Shown here: positions 8,433-17,375 of the stretch, in pieces | How the letters are laid out: each line of letters begins with the position of its first letter | Position numbering within the stretch: position 1 is the first letter of the stretch | DNA from: Lobulomyces angularis | Lineage: Eukaryota; Chytridiomycota; Chytridiomycetes; Lobulomycetales; Lobulomycetaceae | Direction of reading: 5' to 3' | Assembly (NCBI GenBank): GCA_027604685.1 | Contig: JADHYX010000440.1 | Coordinates: forward strand, 1 to 17,375 | Length of the DNA stretch: 17,375 nt | Made by a program: the position numbers and the translations under genes | The notes under the pieces: generated by a model | Database searches by the model: none | Told to the model about the DNA's origin: nothing | What the model saw: only the letters and a program-made list of their open reading frames with translations

Positions 8433-10274
8433 ATGGATGTTCCACCGTCAATTAGCTTGGAAGAGGACAACAACATTGGAATTTTAGATAATGATATTAA
8501 TACGTTACTTAGGCAAGCTGCACCTGCCACTGCAGACAAACCAGATGATAACAACAACATTAACTGCAATAATGATTCAACAGTTTCTGCTAACACTGAT
8601 CAGTTGCAACAATCAAATGTTTTTTCCGTGAATCCTACTTCTGAAATCAGTAAAAGTTCTTCACTGCGCATGCAATCACCTAATCAAATCAAATCTGTTC
8701 CAATACAATTAATTCCCTTTTCTGATACCCATAACGTTAGGCCCGCATTATTTGAAGTTATTGAAAGAAGGATGAAAGAAGGAGAGGTTGTCGGTATTGG
8801 ACGATTAAGTTCTAAAAATCCTACGGCTGAGCCTACCTTTATAAACATCAAAGCAAAAGTTGTCAGTAGGATTCATGCTCAGTTGATTGTAAAAGATGGA
8901 AAGGTATTAGTATTATTATTATTTTGATATTTTCTAGAATTTTTCCTTGTGTTTAACTTTTATCAAAATTTTTTGAAAAACAAAAAATTAATTTTGGTAT
9001 TATGTAGGTTTATATAAAGGACATTGGAAGTTCCTCTGGAACATTTTTAAATAAAAATAGACTAAGTCCAACCTTGAAGGAGAGCGCTCCAACACTAATT
9101 AGTGAAGGGGATATTTTGTACTTTGGAGCGGAATATAAGGACAAGAACGATGGTGATTACTTTATATTCAAAATCTTTATTAAATATTCCAATAAATCTA
9201 ACACTATAGTTGTTAATCGACGAGTCTCATTTAAATTTGGGTATTACGACCAATCTTGGATTGCTATACAGAAACTTAGCGCAGATACTGCAACGTATTT
9301 TATTAAAAATTTTTACTACAGTTTTTTAAAAAAAACAGGTTTAGGGGTGCTCTTAAAAATTTATTAAAAGCAACTAGCCCAATAGCTAAACTTGACGCAG
9401 TAGAAGAAGATGCAGAACAAGGAACAGACTGTTGCATATGCATATCTGAAATAGGACCTTTTCAAGCTTTATTTATGGCACCATGTTCACATTGTTATCA
9501 TTATAAATGTGTTCAACGGTTGCTGTTTCAAAGCCCTATGTTTCAGTGTCCTATGTGTCGACAAGTAGCTAACCTTTCAGCTTCACTTTCTAGTGAGAAT
9601 TTAAAGGATCTAGGCGATGAAAATAAATACGATAATAATCCAGATAGGGATAATAACGGTAGTAGTGGTGGAAATGAAGATAACGCTAGAGAAGAGCCTG
9701 AAAATTCAAATGGTTTCGAAAAAAAAGGCAAGGGTATGGAAGAAGCTGAAGATATTTCAAATATTGGGACTAAAAATAAGAACCCATTGATAAGCGCAGA
9801 ATCTAACAATGAGCCGGAACAGGGAACTTCATCCGGGATTGGAAAAAGGAAAATATCATTTGCGTAAGAATTTAATTGTCAGAACCTTTTTAGTGTAATA
9901 ATTTTGTTCACAGCCATAAAGTTTCTTCATTTTTTCAGAAAGTTAGTTCGCCCGCTCCAAGCCATTCAACTATATCCTCAAGTACAGCAGTAGGCGAGAC
10001 CGCTATTTTGAATGTTACACGTCCGTCCAGTTCAAATATCACTCATTCACTGTCAGCAAATCACTTAAGTGAACATAAAATACACCAATCAACCTCCCAC
10101 AAAGAGTTCTTAACTACAGAAAACAGCAATAATTTTGTTGGCATGTCAAGAAATTTAAGTGTTAACTCCATTAGTGCCAGCAATACATCAAAAATAAATG
10201 GAACTTTAAATGCTTCTCCTTCTACTGCTTCACCTTTTGGATCCAGAAAGTCATTTTCTTTTTCACGGAAATGA
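8433..10274 (+). CDS. Dma1/Dma2-type FHA-RING E3 ubiquitin ligase (4 exons)
   Basis: Fungal Dma proteins are FHA-RING ubiquitin ligases acting in the spindle checkpoint, septin organisation and mitotic exit, and are related to CHFR/RNF8. Exons are 8433-8903, 9008-9240, 9339-9863 and 9914-10274, giving 529 aa. The N-terminus (1-100) is Asn/Ser-rich and disordered. The FHA domain covers about 105-215: VGIGRL (G123, R124), VVSRIHAQL (S145, R146, H148), IGSSSGTFLNKNRLS. The RING-H2 follows: C266-x2-C269, C284-x-H286-x2-H289-x2-C292, C305-x2-C308. Yeast Dma proteins stop just after the RING, whereas this one continues for about 220 residues rich in Asn, Ser, Glu and Gly. The intron at 9241-9338 is the least certain join; it was chosen because it restores phase and gives the family spacing between FHA and RING. 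Unspliced, the frame stops at 9367. Confidence 0.9.
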
Positions 10275-10564
10275 TTATTTTTGTTCGAAAAATGTTGTAG
10301 GAAAAAATTAAATTATAAAAAAATTTATTATTAGTAATAATTATTTCCTTGTAACTGTTTTTGGTTTCTTTTTCAATAAAAGAATGCAATGCCTTCACAA
10401 TTTGAATTTTTTAGAATAATATTAGCACATCTTTTATGCATGATATCAAGCGTAAACTTAAATTATGTAATTCTTAAAAATTAAAAAAAAAGGATAAACG
10501 TTTTCCACTTTACTTTTCCCAAATATTATAAATTTCATGTTGTTTCCTTTTAAAATACTTAAAA

Positions 10565-10891
10565 GTTAACGGATAGAAATTATTGGCTAAAAAGAAGCTG
10601 GGAAAGAATTACCTTCGAAAAAAAGAAAAACCTCAGCAACAACCTCATTTTTAAAAATAAGAAAAGAACTCCTTATTTATCAATTATCACTGGTGTGAAG
10701 AAGGTTTTTTTTAGTTTAAACTTAGACATAGAATGAAATTTCTTTCTAAAATCAAGTTTTGCGGACTATTTGACAACAACTAAAATGGCAATATCAACGG
10801 CGGTTCGAGGACTTTATGAAGCAATGTTAGATGTGGGTGTTGTTGAACATTTTCTTGATGACTTAGTATGAGAGATGTTATAGATGCAACC
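10565..10891 (+). pseudogene. Unidentified coding-like segment, broken
   Basis: One plus-strand frame reads TDRNYWLKRSWERITFEKKK, continues to LSIITGVKKVFF, meets a TGA near 10734, and resumes in the same frame with ADYLTTTKMAISTAVRGLYE and VGVVEHFLDDLV before a second stop. A GT...AG intron could remove the first stop (donor after GVKK, acceptor near 10759), but no start or later exon is evident. I cannot assign a family; a decayed gene or transposon fragment is as likely as chance. Confidence 0.2.
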
Positions 10892-11151
10892 TAATTTCTT
10901 CAAAAAGTTTTTGAAACTAATTGGTCAGTAAAAGTGCAGGATACAAATCTGCCGTCTGTGATAAGTTTTCTTGTTCTACATAACATCGATCTACTGTTAC
11001 GAATGGAAAATCATATTAAATTACGTCGGGTAACTGGAAATCGTTGTACATCAACCTCAATGCAAGGTTTATATTGTAGTGTACTAAAAACTTGGCTTCT
11101 TCAAACTGTAATGCAAAACTAAAGAAGAAATTGAAAAATGAAGAAAATATC

Positions 11152-11376
11152 TCATGAAAAAATCAATTTTTTGCATTGTTTGGAAAAGAACTTAGCATGG
11201 ACTTGCCGCATCACTATACCAAAGCCTGCAATCTGTGTAATTTGAAAACACTGGAACAATTTTGAAGAAGAGCCATCTGAATCCTGAGTACGTTTCCAAT
11301 CCACCAGTAACATTGTTTTCTTGGCCCTTCCTCCAAAATTCTTAGCATAAAAATAATGTTCTGAAGCTTTATTAAA
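11152..11376 (-). pseudogene. Unidentified 74-codon open segment without a start
   Basis: On the minus strand a frame stays open for 74 codons after an upstream stop. It contains ASEHYFYAKNFGGRAKKTML, LLVDWKRTQDSDGSSSKL, and ITQIAGFGIVMRQVHAKFF, with mixed, protein-like composition unlike the Lys/Asn/Phe bias of random AT-rich frames. A TTTAATAAAG just before it could be a splice acceptor. The overlapping 69-codon ATG frame (11214-11423) is less protein-like. Family unknown; probably a remnant. Confidence 0.25.
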
Positions 11377-11847
11377 TTATCATCGAATATTATTGTTTTT
11401 ATTCTAACATCATCCACTTTCAAACAAGGTCTTCTACAATTGTGTTGAATTGATATAAATAAAGCGTATTAAATATCAGGTTTCAGTATATTTGCCTCTC
11501 AAACGAATTATTAGGCCAAAAAAACCCCTTATATGCCATCTCTCTTTAATTTTACCAATAAATACCAATTAACTTTATGCGGACCTTTTAGTACTCTTAT
11601 TAGTACAGTAATAACGTTTTTTGCAGTATAGTATAAAGTTCAAATTTATGTCCAGATTTCCATACAATGTAAAGCTTACTATGTCCATTTAATAAATAAA
11701 GATTTGTATTAACTAGAATAAAAAAAAAATACATAAATTACCGACAGGAGATAAGCATAAACGCTATCTAAAGAAATTGCGAAAGCATCATCACTCTGCA
11801 TATTTTTTGTACTTGAATTTTATTGTTGTCCTATTGATTTTGAAACT

Positions 11848-12028
11848 ATGTCGGTACCCCTAATAAATTTCGGAAAGTGGTTGTCTTTTGTCGGGAACAA
11901 AGATGTAATAATGGTGAGAATTAAGATTCTACTTAAGATTCTATGATAAAATACACAAATCCTGTTATATTCCTCTTCTCTAGATGGCAATTTTTGTAGT
12001 TTTTAGATTTAAAATAAAGAAAAATTAA
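11848..12028 (+). CDS. Possible two-exon micro-protein (33-36 aa)
   Basis: Exon 1 from the ATG at 11848 reads MSVPLINFGKWLSFVGNKD; exon 2 (11984-12028) reads MAIFVVFRFKIKKN and stops. The intron acceptor TCCTCTTCTCTAG (11971-11983) is one of the best pyrimidine-tract acceptors in the window. Two in-phase donors fit: GTAATA after NKD (33 aa) or GTGAGA after a further three codons (36 aa). The product has a short hydrophobic centre and a basic end, the build of small single-pass mitochondrial or ER membrane subunits, but I recognise no specific family. Chance is a real possibility at this length. Confidence 0.3.
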
Positions 12029-12529
12029 GGCAAATAATCCAAATTAAAATCTAAATCATATATATTTTACAATATTTTTAGTATATTCACATTATAATTA
12101 CTGTATTTTAAAATAATATTTATTTTTTAAGGCAAAGTAATTGGTAGGAGAAATTTTTTCAAATACCGGAAAGGAAAAAAACAAATGTTAAATAATAAAC
12201 TAATAATTAATAATATCAAATCCTTATAACAAAAAACAAATAATGTAGCTTCAAAACAACTTTCGAGAAAATTCTCTTTAAATTTCCATACAGTTTATAC
12301 TCAACTCAGTTTATCTTAATTTTGTGCTGACAAAACAATTTTTCCCTTCATTGTTTTTTTGGTGTAATATAATTTTCAAAATGATCCAAAATTTAAACCA
12401 TTAAAAAACTATTTTTTAAATCTGCTATTAAAAATTACTATTTGTTATTTTGTTGTAAAAATGTAAATTTATACTAAATACACTAAAATATATTAAATAT
12501 TTGTATTTTTAATTGCTGGTTTTTTTTGA

Positions 12530-12894
12530 TCAAAATTTGAAACTGGTCCAAGAATTATTCCATCAAATAATGCATATCACGATATTAATAATTTGGCCCA
12601 GCAAGTTCTACTGCCAATTTGCCACTCTTATAGTATTCTTAAATTCTTATAGTTGTAAACTTGATGATCTCGAATGTTTTGACAAAAAGATTCTACAAAT
12701 CTATTGAAGGAACATTCTTAAAGCAAGGTAATAAAGGAATCTTTTTTTATGATAGACTATTAAGTAATAAAGTTATTCGATATATTAGAGTATATGCTGG
12801 AAGCAAGAAAATTCATTCCATCATTAATGTTTTAAACCAACAATTCAGTTTCAATAAAATCTACGATTTCCTCCTCTTAACAGTTCATAAATAA
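12530..12894 (+). pseudogene. Possible decayed gene or transposase fragment
   Basis: A plus-strand frame first reads TGPRIIPSNNAYHDINNLAQ and QVLLPICHSYSILKFL, then stops. A second frame from 12661 reads LTKRFYKSIEGTFLKQGNKG and runs to 12894. IEGTFLK...KG faintly recalls the D-G-T-F/H-L-K-G segment at the first catalytic Asp of MULE-type transposases, but with Glu for Asp and without the following conserved residues. No terminal repeats were found. The identification is weak. Confidence 0.2.
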
Positions 12895-13167
12895 TAAAAG
12901 ATAATAGTACTATTAGTCTGTAATGTAGTTTCACCAGAAAAGAGTTTATTAGTGTCAGCCATGCGATTTCAGGGTCAATTTATGACTTAAATCTAATAGA
13001 TATATATTGTGTGTACACTGTGTGTACGATGATATTAGAGGAATTTACTAAAGTAATGTGAATTGTTAAATAATATAAGGAAACAAATTATAGGTGTATT
13101 GTCAATTCTTGTACACAAACCCCCTAAATGATCTATGATATGGATTTGATATGTGACACATTTATTC

Positions 13168-13459
13168 TTAAGTGGAGGCTTTGAAGGTATTTAATTCATA
13201 TTCTAATAGAGATGCACAAAGTACCCTATCACCTGCTTTCTTCAATCCATATACAACAAATTCCCATTTCTTATGTAAATACTTCAAATTTATTCCAATT
13301 CCAGAACTTCCCAACCCATCAAGGAAGAATTTCCTCAACCTTTGACATTATTATTTTTTTCATATCTGATATATGACATATATTCGTTGTATCTTCCAAC
13401 CTCCTCGCCGCTACCTTAAACACTGTAGACTCATTTATTTTGGACAATTTGGTATAACT
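13168..13459 (-). pseudogene. Frameshifted coding-like segment, unidentified
   Basis: Two overlapping minus-strand frames look protein-like. The upstream one (13459-13319) reads LSKINESTVFKVAARRLEDT and MKKIIMSKVEEILP. The downstream one (13347-13168) reads RLRKFFLDGLGSSGIGINLK, LHKKWEFVVYGLKKAGDRVL and CASLLEYELNTFKAST before a stop. They overlap at about 13319-13347, where a single-base slip would connect them. No start codon or splice site frames the pair. The downstream part has the look of a real domain, but I cannot name it. Confidence 0.3.
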
Positions 13460-13910
13460 TCACCAAATTTAGTTTCTCATGAATTTCAAATGCTACTTTT
13501 CATTTATACTGTCTTCTGCATTGTTATAGTTTTTATTCTTCTAATTCATATGATATTCTCTTCGTGGAAGATTCAGTACACAAATACTGACTTATCAAGA
13601 ATAAAAAATAAAAAATAATATAAAAAAACAAACTTACACACTGTAAGTCTGTAATGGTAGTAAATTTGTATTTGTCTAAAAAAAAATAAATGACACTTGA
13701 GCCTTTATTTAAGTGTAGAATATTTCGGAACACAACTTCCGTTGGTCTACTCCTTCCTCACCTCTTTTTTCAAAAAATTAACCTCTTTTTTGATCTTCGG
13801 AAAAAAATTTTTTTCTTTATCTTCATGATATTTAACCCTTGCAAGCAATCAGCTTTACTTTTTCATTTAATTTTATTTTTTTATTTAATTATAATACATA
13901 CCATCCACAC

Positions 13911-13918
13911 TATAAAGG
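13911..13918 (+). promoter_or_regulatory. TATA box of the ferric reductase gene
   Basis: TATAAAGG lies 36 nt before the start codon at 13954, a plausible core promoter position for a short 5' leader. Confidence 0.5.
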
Positions 13919-13953
13919 AAAGCATTTTTAGCAAAAATATTTAATAAATAAAA

Positions 13954-16127
13954 ATGTCTAAATCAATTAATTATCAAAAGTATGTTGTAAACTTTGGGTT
14001 AGGGTTGATTTTTTTATTTGCTACGCTTTACTATGTGGTGTATGCAAGAAATGTTAGAACAGTTACAGTTCCAGGTAACATGATAATTTAAAAAAGTTTT
14101 TTAATAGAAAAAATAATTTTAATGTATTCAGGAGTTGTTCTACCTAAAGATATAGTACACATTTGCTTTTACTTTATGCCATTAGGAATACTTATAGCAT
14201 TAGCACAAGTTTTTACACCAATATCCCCCTCAACTTCAAAAAGCACTGAATTCTTTAACAGAAAGATTACAACTAAATTATTTGGCATCAATACCGTCGG
14301 AAAACTTTTATTTTTCTTGCTGTTGCTTGGGGTAAATTTCTTTTGGTGGTTTGCTCCGCTGTTAATGAGAGATGACTTGCACGAATTTACTGCAATAGAC
14401 TTTGTTGATGTGATCAGTGAAAAAGCAGCAATTGCGGGAATGTGGGATATGAGTTTGAGTATCATCTTTTACTGCCGTGAAAACAAAGTTTTATCTTATT
14501 TCATCCAAGATCTAAAAGGAAAGAATAACATTGACGAAACTAGCCTTAATTGTATGAAATTTTTTTTTATGCATAATTAAAAGAATTTTATTTCTCGTTA
14601 GTCCACAAAATCTTCGGAGTAATGTCCTTTGCATTAATATCACTTCATAGTGTTGGGCTAGGATTTGTTTACATATACGAAGATATTGCAGTGAGACTGA
14701 TCCCACTGTCAAGAAGAGGACTTTTAAATTTTTTTGGAATTATTGCATGGGCTGCTATGATCGCTATGTTGGTTACTTCTATCTACTTAATAAGAAGAAA
14801 ATATTATAAATTATTCTTTTGGACCCATCAACTTTACATATTAGCTGTCATTTTTGCTGTTATGCACGATTCCAATGTCATTTATTACATCATTCCTGCT
14901 CTGCTATATTTGGTATATGACAAGATTGCTCCAAGGTTAACCAACTCTGAATTTAGAAACGCTAAAGCCACAATTTATTATATGGATAAAACAATAGTTA
15001 GATTAAATATCACGCTACCAAATAACCAAGAATTTCCATATTATCCTCCAGGAAGTTGGGTGAACATCTGCTTTCCAAAATTATCAAAAATTGACTGGCA
15101 CCCTTTCTCAATTACTTCCAATTATCTTGATAACAAGAAGGTACTCACAATAATTGTAGCTTCTAAAGGAAAATGGTCTAGTGGGTTGGTGGAAATGTCT
15201 GCTGATGGAAGTGCAGTTGAGGTTCCAGTTAAGGTTAACGGATATTTCGGTAATGGGCATCCCTTTAAAGAGAATGTAAGGAGTCTTTTAGTTGCTGGAG
15301 GTACTGGTGTTTCCGCTCTAATTCCTTTCACAAAAAAATTGCTTGAGTCTGAACCAAACTTAACTAAGTTTGTTTGGGTTGTAAAGAAACCAGCTGATTT
15401 GCTTCTGTACACAGAATTTCTGCTTTTACTACAAAAAACAGCAAAAACCTCGAACTTCAAGCCAGTTTTTTATTTTACTAGATCAAGTGAAGTTCCTACA
15501 GAGCTACATAAACAAACCCAGAATTTAATTAGTGAAAACAGGATCTCTAGTAAAAATAAGGATGTTATCGTTAGCGAAACTTTTCACAAAAAAAACTATA
15601 AATTGGCAATTTTATCCTTACTCGTCTTTATTTTTGGTAATTTGGGATATATGGTTGGAAGATGGATACAGCCTTCAAAAAAAGACTATGACAAATGTAG
15701 AAAAACATATCAAACTGAACCTTACTTACATTTTGCTTGCTATTACTGGTGGTCGTTTGGACCTCTTTTGCTTTCAGTGTTGTTTTCAATTTTAGTTGGA
15801 GCAATTACTGTTTTCGTTTACAATCGAATGTTTAACAAGTCAACAGTATCTCAAAATGATCATGTAGAAATGATAGACAATTCCAAAAGCGACAAGGAAA
15901 AGGAAGCAGACTCCAATCAGCAATCCGACCTTCTAGACTTTGTTAAAGAAAATTCACGTTCAGGACGTCCAGATTTTAATGAACTTCTTCTATTGCTTCC
16001 AAATAATTCTGAATCTGAAAAGAAACTTCATGTTTATATTGCCGGTCCTACTGTTTTCAACACTGATCTGCAAAAAGTTTGTAGAAAAAATAAAGTAGAA
16101 TATTTTGTGGAATCATGGGAAAAATAA
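13954..16127 (+). CDS. Ferric/cupric reductase, FRE/FRO type (3 exons)
   Basis: Membrane flavocytochrome that moves electrons from cytosolic NADPH through FAD and two haems to extracytoplasmic Fe(III) (family knowledge). Exons 13954-14074, 14132-14551 and 14602-16127 give 688 aa. The N-terminal part has several membrane segments. The haem ligands are two bis-His pairs: H182 and H196 (FHKIFG...SLHSVG), and H256 and H269 (FFWTHQLY...VMHD). The FAD site is WHPFSITS (about 345-352) and the NADPH pyrophosphate loop is VAGGTGVSALIPF (about 410-422). Two further hydrophobic segments (about 513-533 and 563-587) are inserted between this loop and the C-terminal NADPH strand, a layout that recalls plant FRO proteins. 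Odd: the usual C-G-P near the C-terminus reads YIAGPT, so the Cys is Ala. It could in principle be a NOX, but the overall form and absence of EF hands favour a reductase. Substrate is inferred. Confidence 0.92.
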
Positions 16128-16135
16128 AAAGAAAG

Positions 16136-16172
16136 TTATTATTATTATTATCGTTATTATTATTATTATTTT
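16136..16172. repeat. TTA/ATT microsatellite after the reductase stop
   Basis: About eleven TTA units interrupted once by CG begin 9 nt after the stop codon of the reductase, so they would lie in its 3' UTR. Confidence 0.9.
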
Positions 16173-17039
16173 GATTATTGTTAGGTATAATTCTATAGTT
16201 TATAGTATAATTAATATAATATTTTTTTTACAAAATTTAAGATTTTACCCGTTTAAAAAAAAATTCAATTTTTTAATATTTTATCTTCTTTAAACGAAAA
16301 AGTTTTTTTGATAGCTTATTGCAGAATTGCTTTAAAAAGCGCAAAAGCAAAAAAAATTAGCTTAAAAAGATTAAAAATCTAAAAACTAAAAATAAAAATT
16401 ACAGGTTAAGGCTAAGGGTTATACTCCTATACCTATTTTTGTTATTTTCATTTTACAAAATGTATAATTACATTTTAATTAAAAAAAAATAAAATGAAAT
16501 TATTAAAAAGGCCACTTATAAAACCTGGTTTTTTTTTATTTTTTTTTCAGTCATATAAAATAATAAATGGAAAAAAAATGTATAAAACATATTTTTAAAT
16601 ATTTTCTTTTTATTGACATCATTTTGCGAAATTTCAAAGAATGAGAGAAATTTTATGTAAGCCAAAAGAATGCAAAAGCGCTTTGGAAAATTGAGCTTGT
16701 GTTAAATGATGAGTAATATAATGGATTTTTGGCGTGGTCAGATTTATAGGCAACTTATTTTCAAACCATATAGAATTTTGTTCAGCGCTTGCGTTTCTAT
16801 TTCAACGTTTGTGTAAAAATTCTATTTAAATGAAGAAAGCACACATATTAATATAATTAATTAGGCATATTTTAATTTATGCAATTCAGTCAGATTGAAC
16901 CAAGTTTCATAATCAATAAATAAGCAGTATCATAAAAGCATAGCTAAAATGCAGAGGTTGTGTTGTAATAAAAGTAAAAGCTTTTTTCAGGTTGCAAAAA
17001 AATTTTAAATTTCTCATTTGCCTAGCCTTAGACTCATTA

Positions 17040-17229
17040 GATTGGAACGCAAAAAAAAAATCCAGAAAAGCTCGCAGAATGATTTCGGCGAAAATTTTGC
17101 GGAGTTCCATGCGGAGTCGGTGATTCCCTGAACAGTGCGGTAAATATTAAAATCCTTCAGTAAAAAAAATTTATTATTAGTTTCAAAAAATTCAAATATA
17201 TTGCCCACAGGAAAAAAATGAACCTTCAA
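17040..17229 (-). repeat. GC-richer patch, possible dispersed repeat fragment
   Basis: Within very AT-rich spacer, 17070-17140 has clustered GCGGAGT and GCGG units (GCGGAGTTCC at 17099-17108, GCGGAGTCGG at 17111-17120). Read on the minus strand it gives GITDSAWNSAKFSPKSF, a peptide style that I associate with repeats annotated as proteins in AT-rich early-diverging fungi. This is recollection, not a match I could verify. No terminal repeats or transposase are visible. Confidence 0.25.
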
Positions 17230-17375
17230 CTACCCAGTTTCAATGAAACGTTTGGTATCAAACATATTTTTAATTTAAATAAATACTAAATTAATTTAAC
17301 AAAAAAAAAAACTAAATATAATACGTCATTTTTTTTAAAAAAACTTAATGTAACTTCTATCTAGTAAACCAGTCT

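Larger units (their letters stand above)
10275..11847. other. Spacer after Dma with coding-like debris
   Basis: From 10275 to about 10560 the sequence is AT-rich 3' flank. From about 10565 to 11410 base composition is closer to coding and several open frames occur on both strands, but none begins with a start codon and continues through good splice sites. From about 11430 to 11847 nothing can be supported. The two better segments are listed separately. Confidence 0.55.
12029..13953. other. Long spacer upstream of the ferric reductase
   Basis: Largely AT-rich. It contains two coding-like remnants (about 12530-12894 plus and 13168-13459 minus, listed separately), a spaced direct repeat of TGTGTGTAC (13008-13016 and 13019-13027), and open frames at 13373-13618 and 13690-13944 that are Phe/Ile/Leu-rich and probably spurious. 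The last 45 bases are the promoter of the reductase. Confidence 0.55.
16128..17375. other. AT-rich 3' spacer to the end of the window
   Basis: 3' flank of the reductase followed by spacer. Mostly A/T runs with an ATT microsatellite at the start and a GC-richer patch near 17040-17140. Two minus-strand open frames (16913-17110 and 17014-17229) overlap each other in different frames and neither looks like a standalone gene. Nothing else can be supported. Confidence 0.6.

Noticed and set aside
8276..8596. Minus-strand 106-codon frame
   Set aside because: Antisense shadow of the N-terminal Asn/Ser-rich part of the Dma gene plus spacer.
10790..10820. GGTTCGAGGAC as a tRNA B box
   Set aside because: No A box at the right spacing and no cloverleaf could be drawn around it on either strand.
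13690..13944. 84-codon plus frame just before the reductase as an upstream exon
   Set aside because: It is Phe/Leu/Ile-rich poly-T translation, overlaps the TATA box, and the reductase has a good start at 13954.
13995..14006. GGGTTAGGGTTG, two telomere-like TTAGGG units
   Set aside because: It lies inside exon 1 of the ferric reductase and encodes part of its first membrane segment (FGLGL). Two units are too few for a telomere or an interstitial telomeric array.
14169..14465. Minus-strand 98-codon frame, and a similar one at 15122-15460
   Set aside because: Both lie opposite conserved exons of the ferric reductase and have no family features.

Overview
The window looks like nuclear DNA of a fungus. 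It is very AT-rich by eye, full of A/T homopolymers and ATT microsatellites, and its genes carry short GT...AG spliceosomal introns, mostly 43-148 bp. The gene set is eukaryotic, and two members favour a fungus: a Dma1/Dma2-type FHA-RING ligase and a yeast-sized Eco1. The high intron density and the GC-rich repeat-like islands in AT-rich spacers suggest an early-diverging lineage, possibly Mucoromycota/Glomeromycotina-like. That placement is an inference only.

Layout, left to right. Minus strand: a four-exon Eco1/ESCO cohesin acetyltransferase (134-1252) and a five-exon Cia2/MIP18 cytosolic Fe-S assembly factor (1964-2651). Plus strand: a five-exon TFIIA large subunit (3342-4309). A divergent histone pair follows, H2B on minus (4693-5160) and H2A on plus (5399-5866), each with one intron. 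Next is an unresolved coding-like patch (about 6010-6300) and ribosomal protein uL13 on minus (6707-7506). Plus strand again: a four-exon Dma-type FHA-RING E3 ligase with a long extra C-terminal tail (8433-10274). The spacer from about 10.3 to 13.9 kb holds coding-like debris that I cannot identify and one possible two-exon micro-gene (11848-12028). The last gene is a three-exon FRE/FRO-type ferric reductase on plus (13954-16127). The final 1.2 kb is AT-rich spacer with a GC-richer patch.

Several genes relate to chromosome replication and cell-cycle control: cohesin acetylation, core histones and a mitotic ubiquitin ligase. Two relate to iron: ferric reduction and Fe-S delivery. TFIIA and uL13 are general expression machinery. 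Nothing indicates a cluster with a single shared function, and I found no convincing new system. The most notable points are a Taspase1-like QLDG site in TFIIA, an H2A without the fungal SQ tail, the Dma C-terminal extension, the altered NADPH-site Cys in the reductase, and a small GC-rich element with imperfect terminal inverted repeats upstream of Eco1.

Exon boundaries were worked out by hand from reading frame, splice signals and family conservation. They are consistent in phase but are not supported by transcripts.
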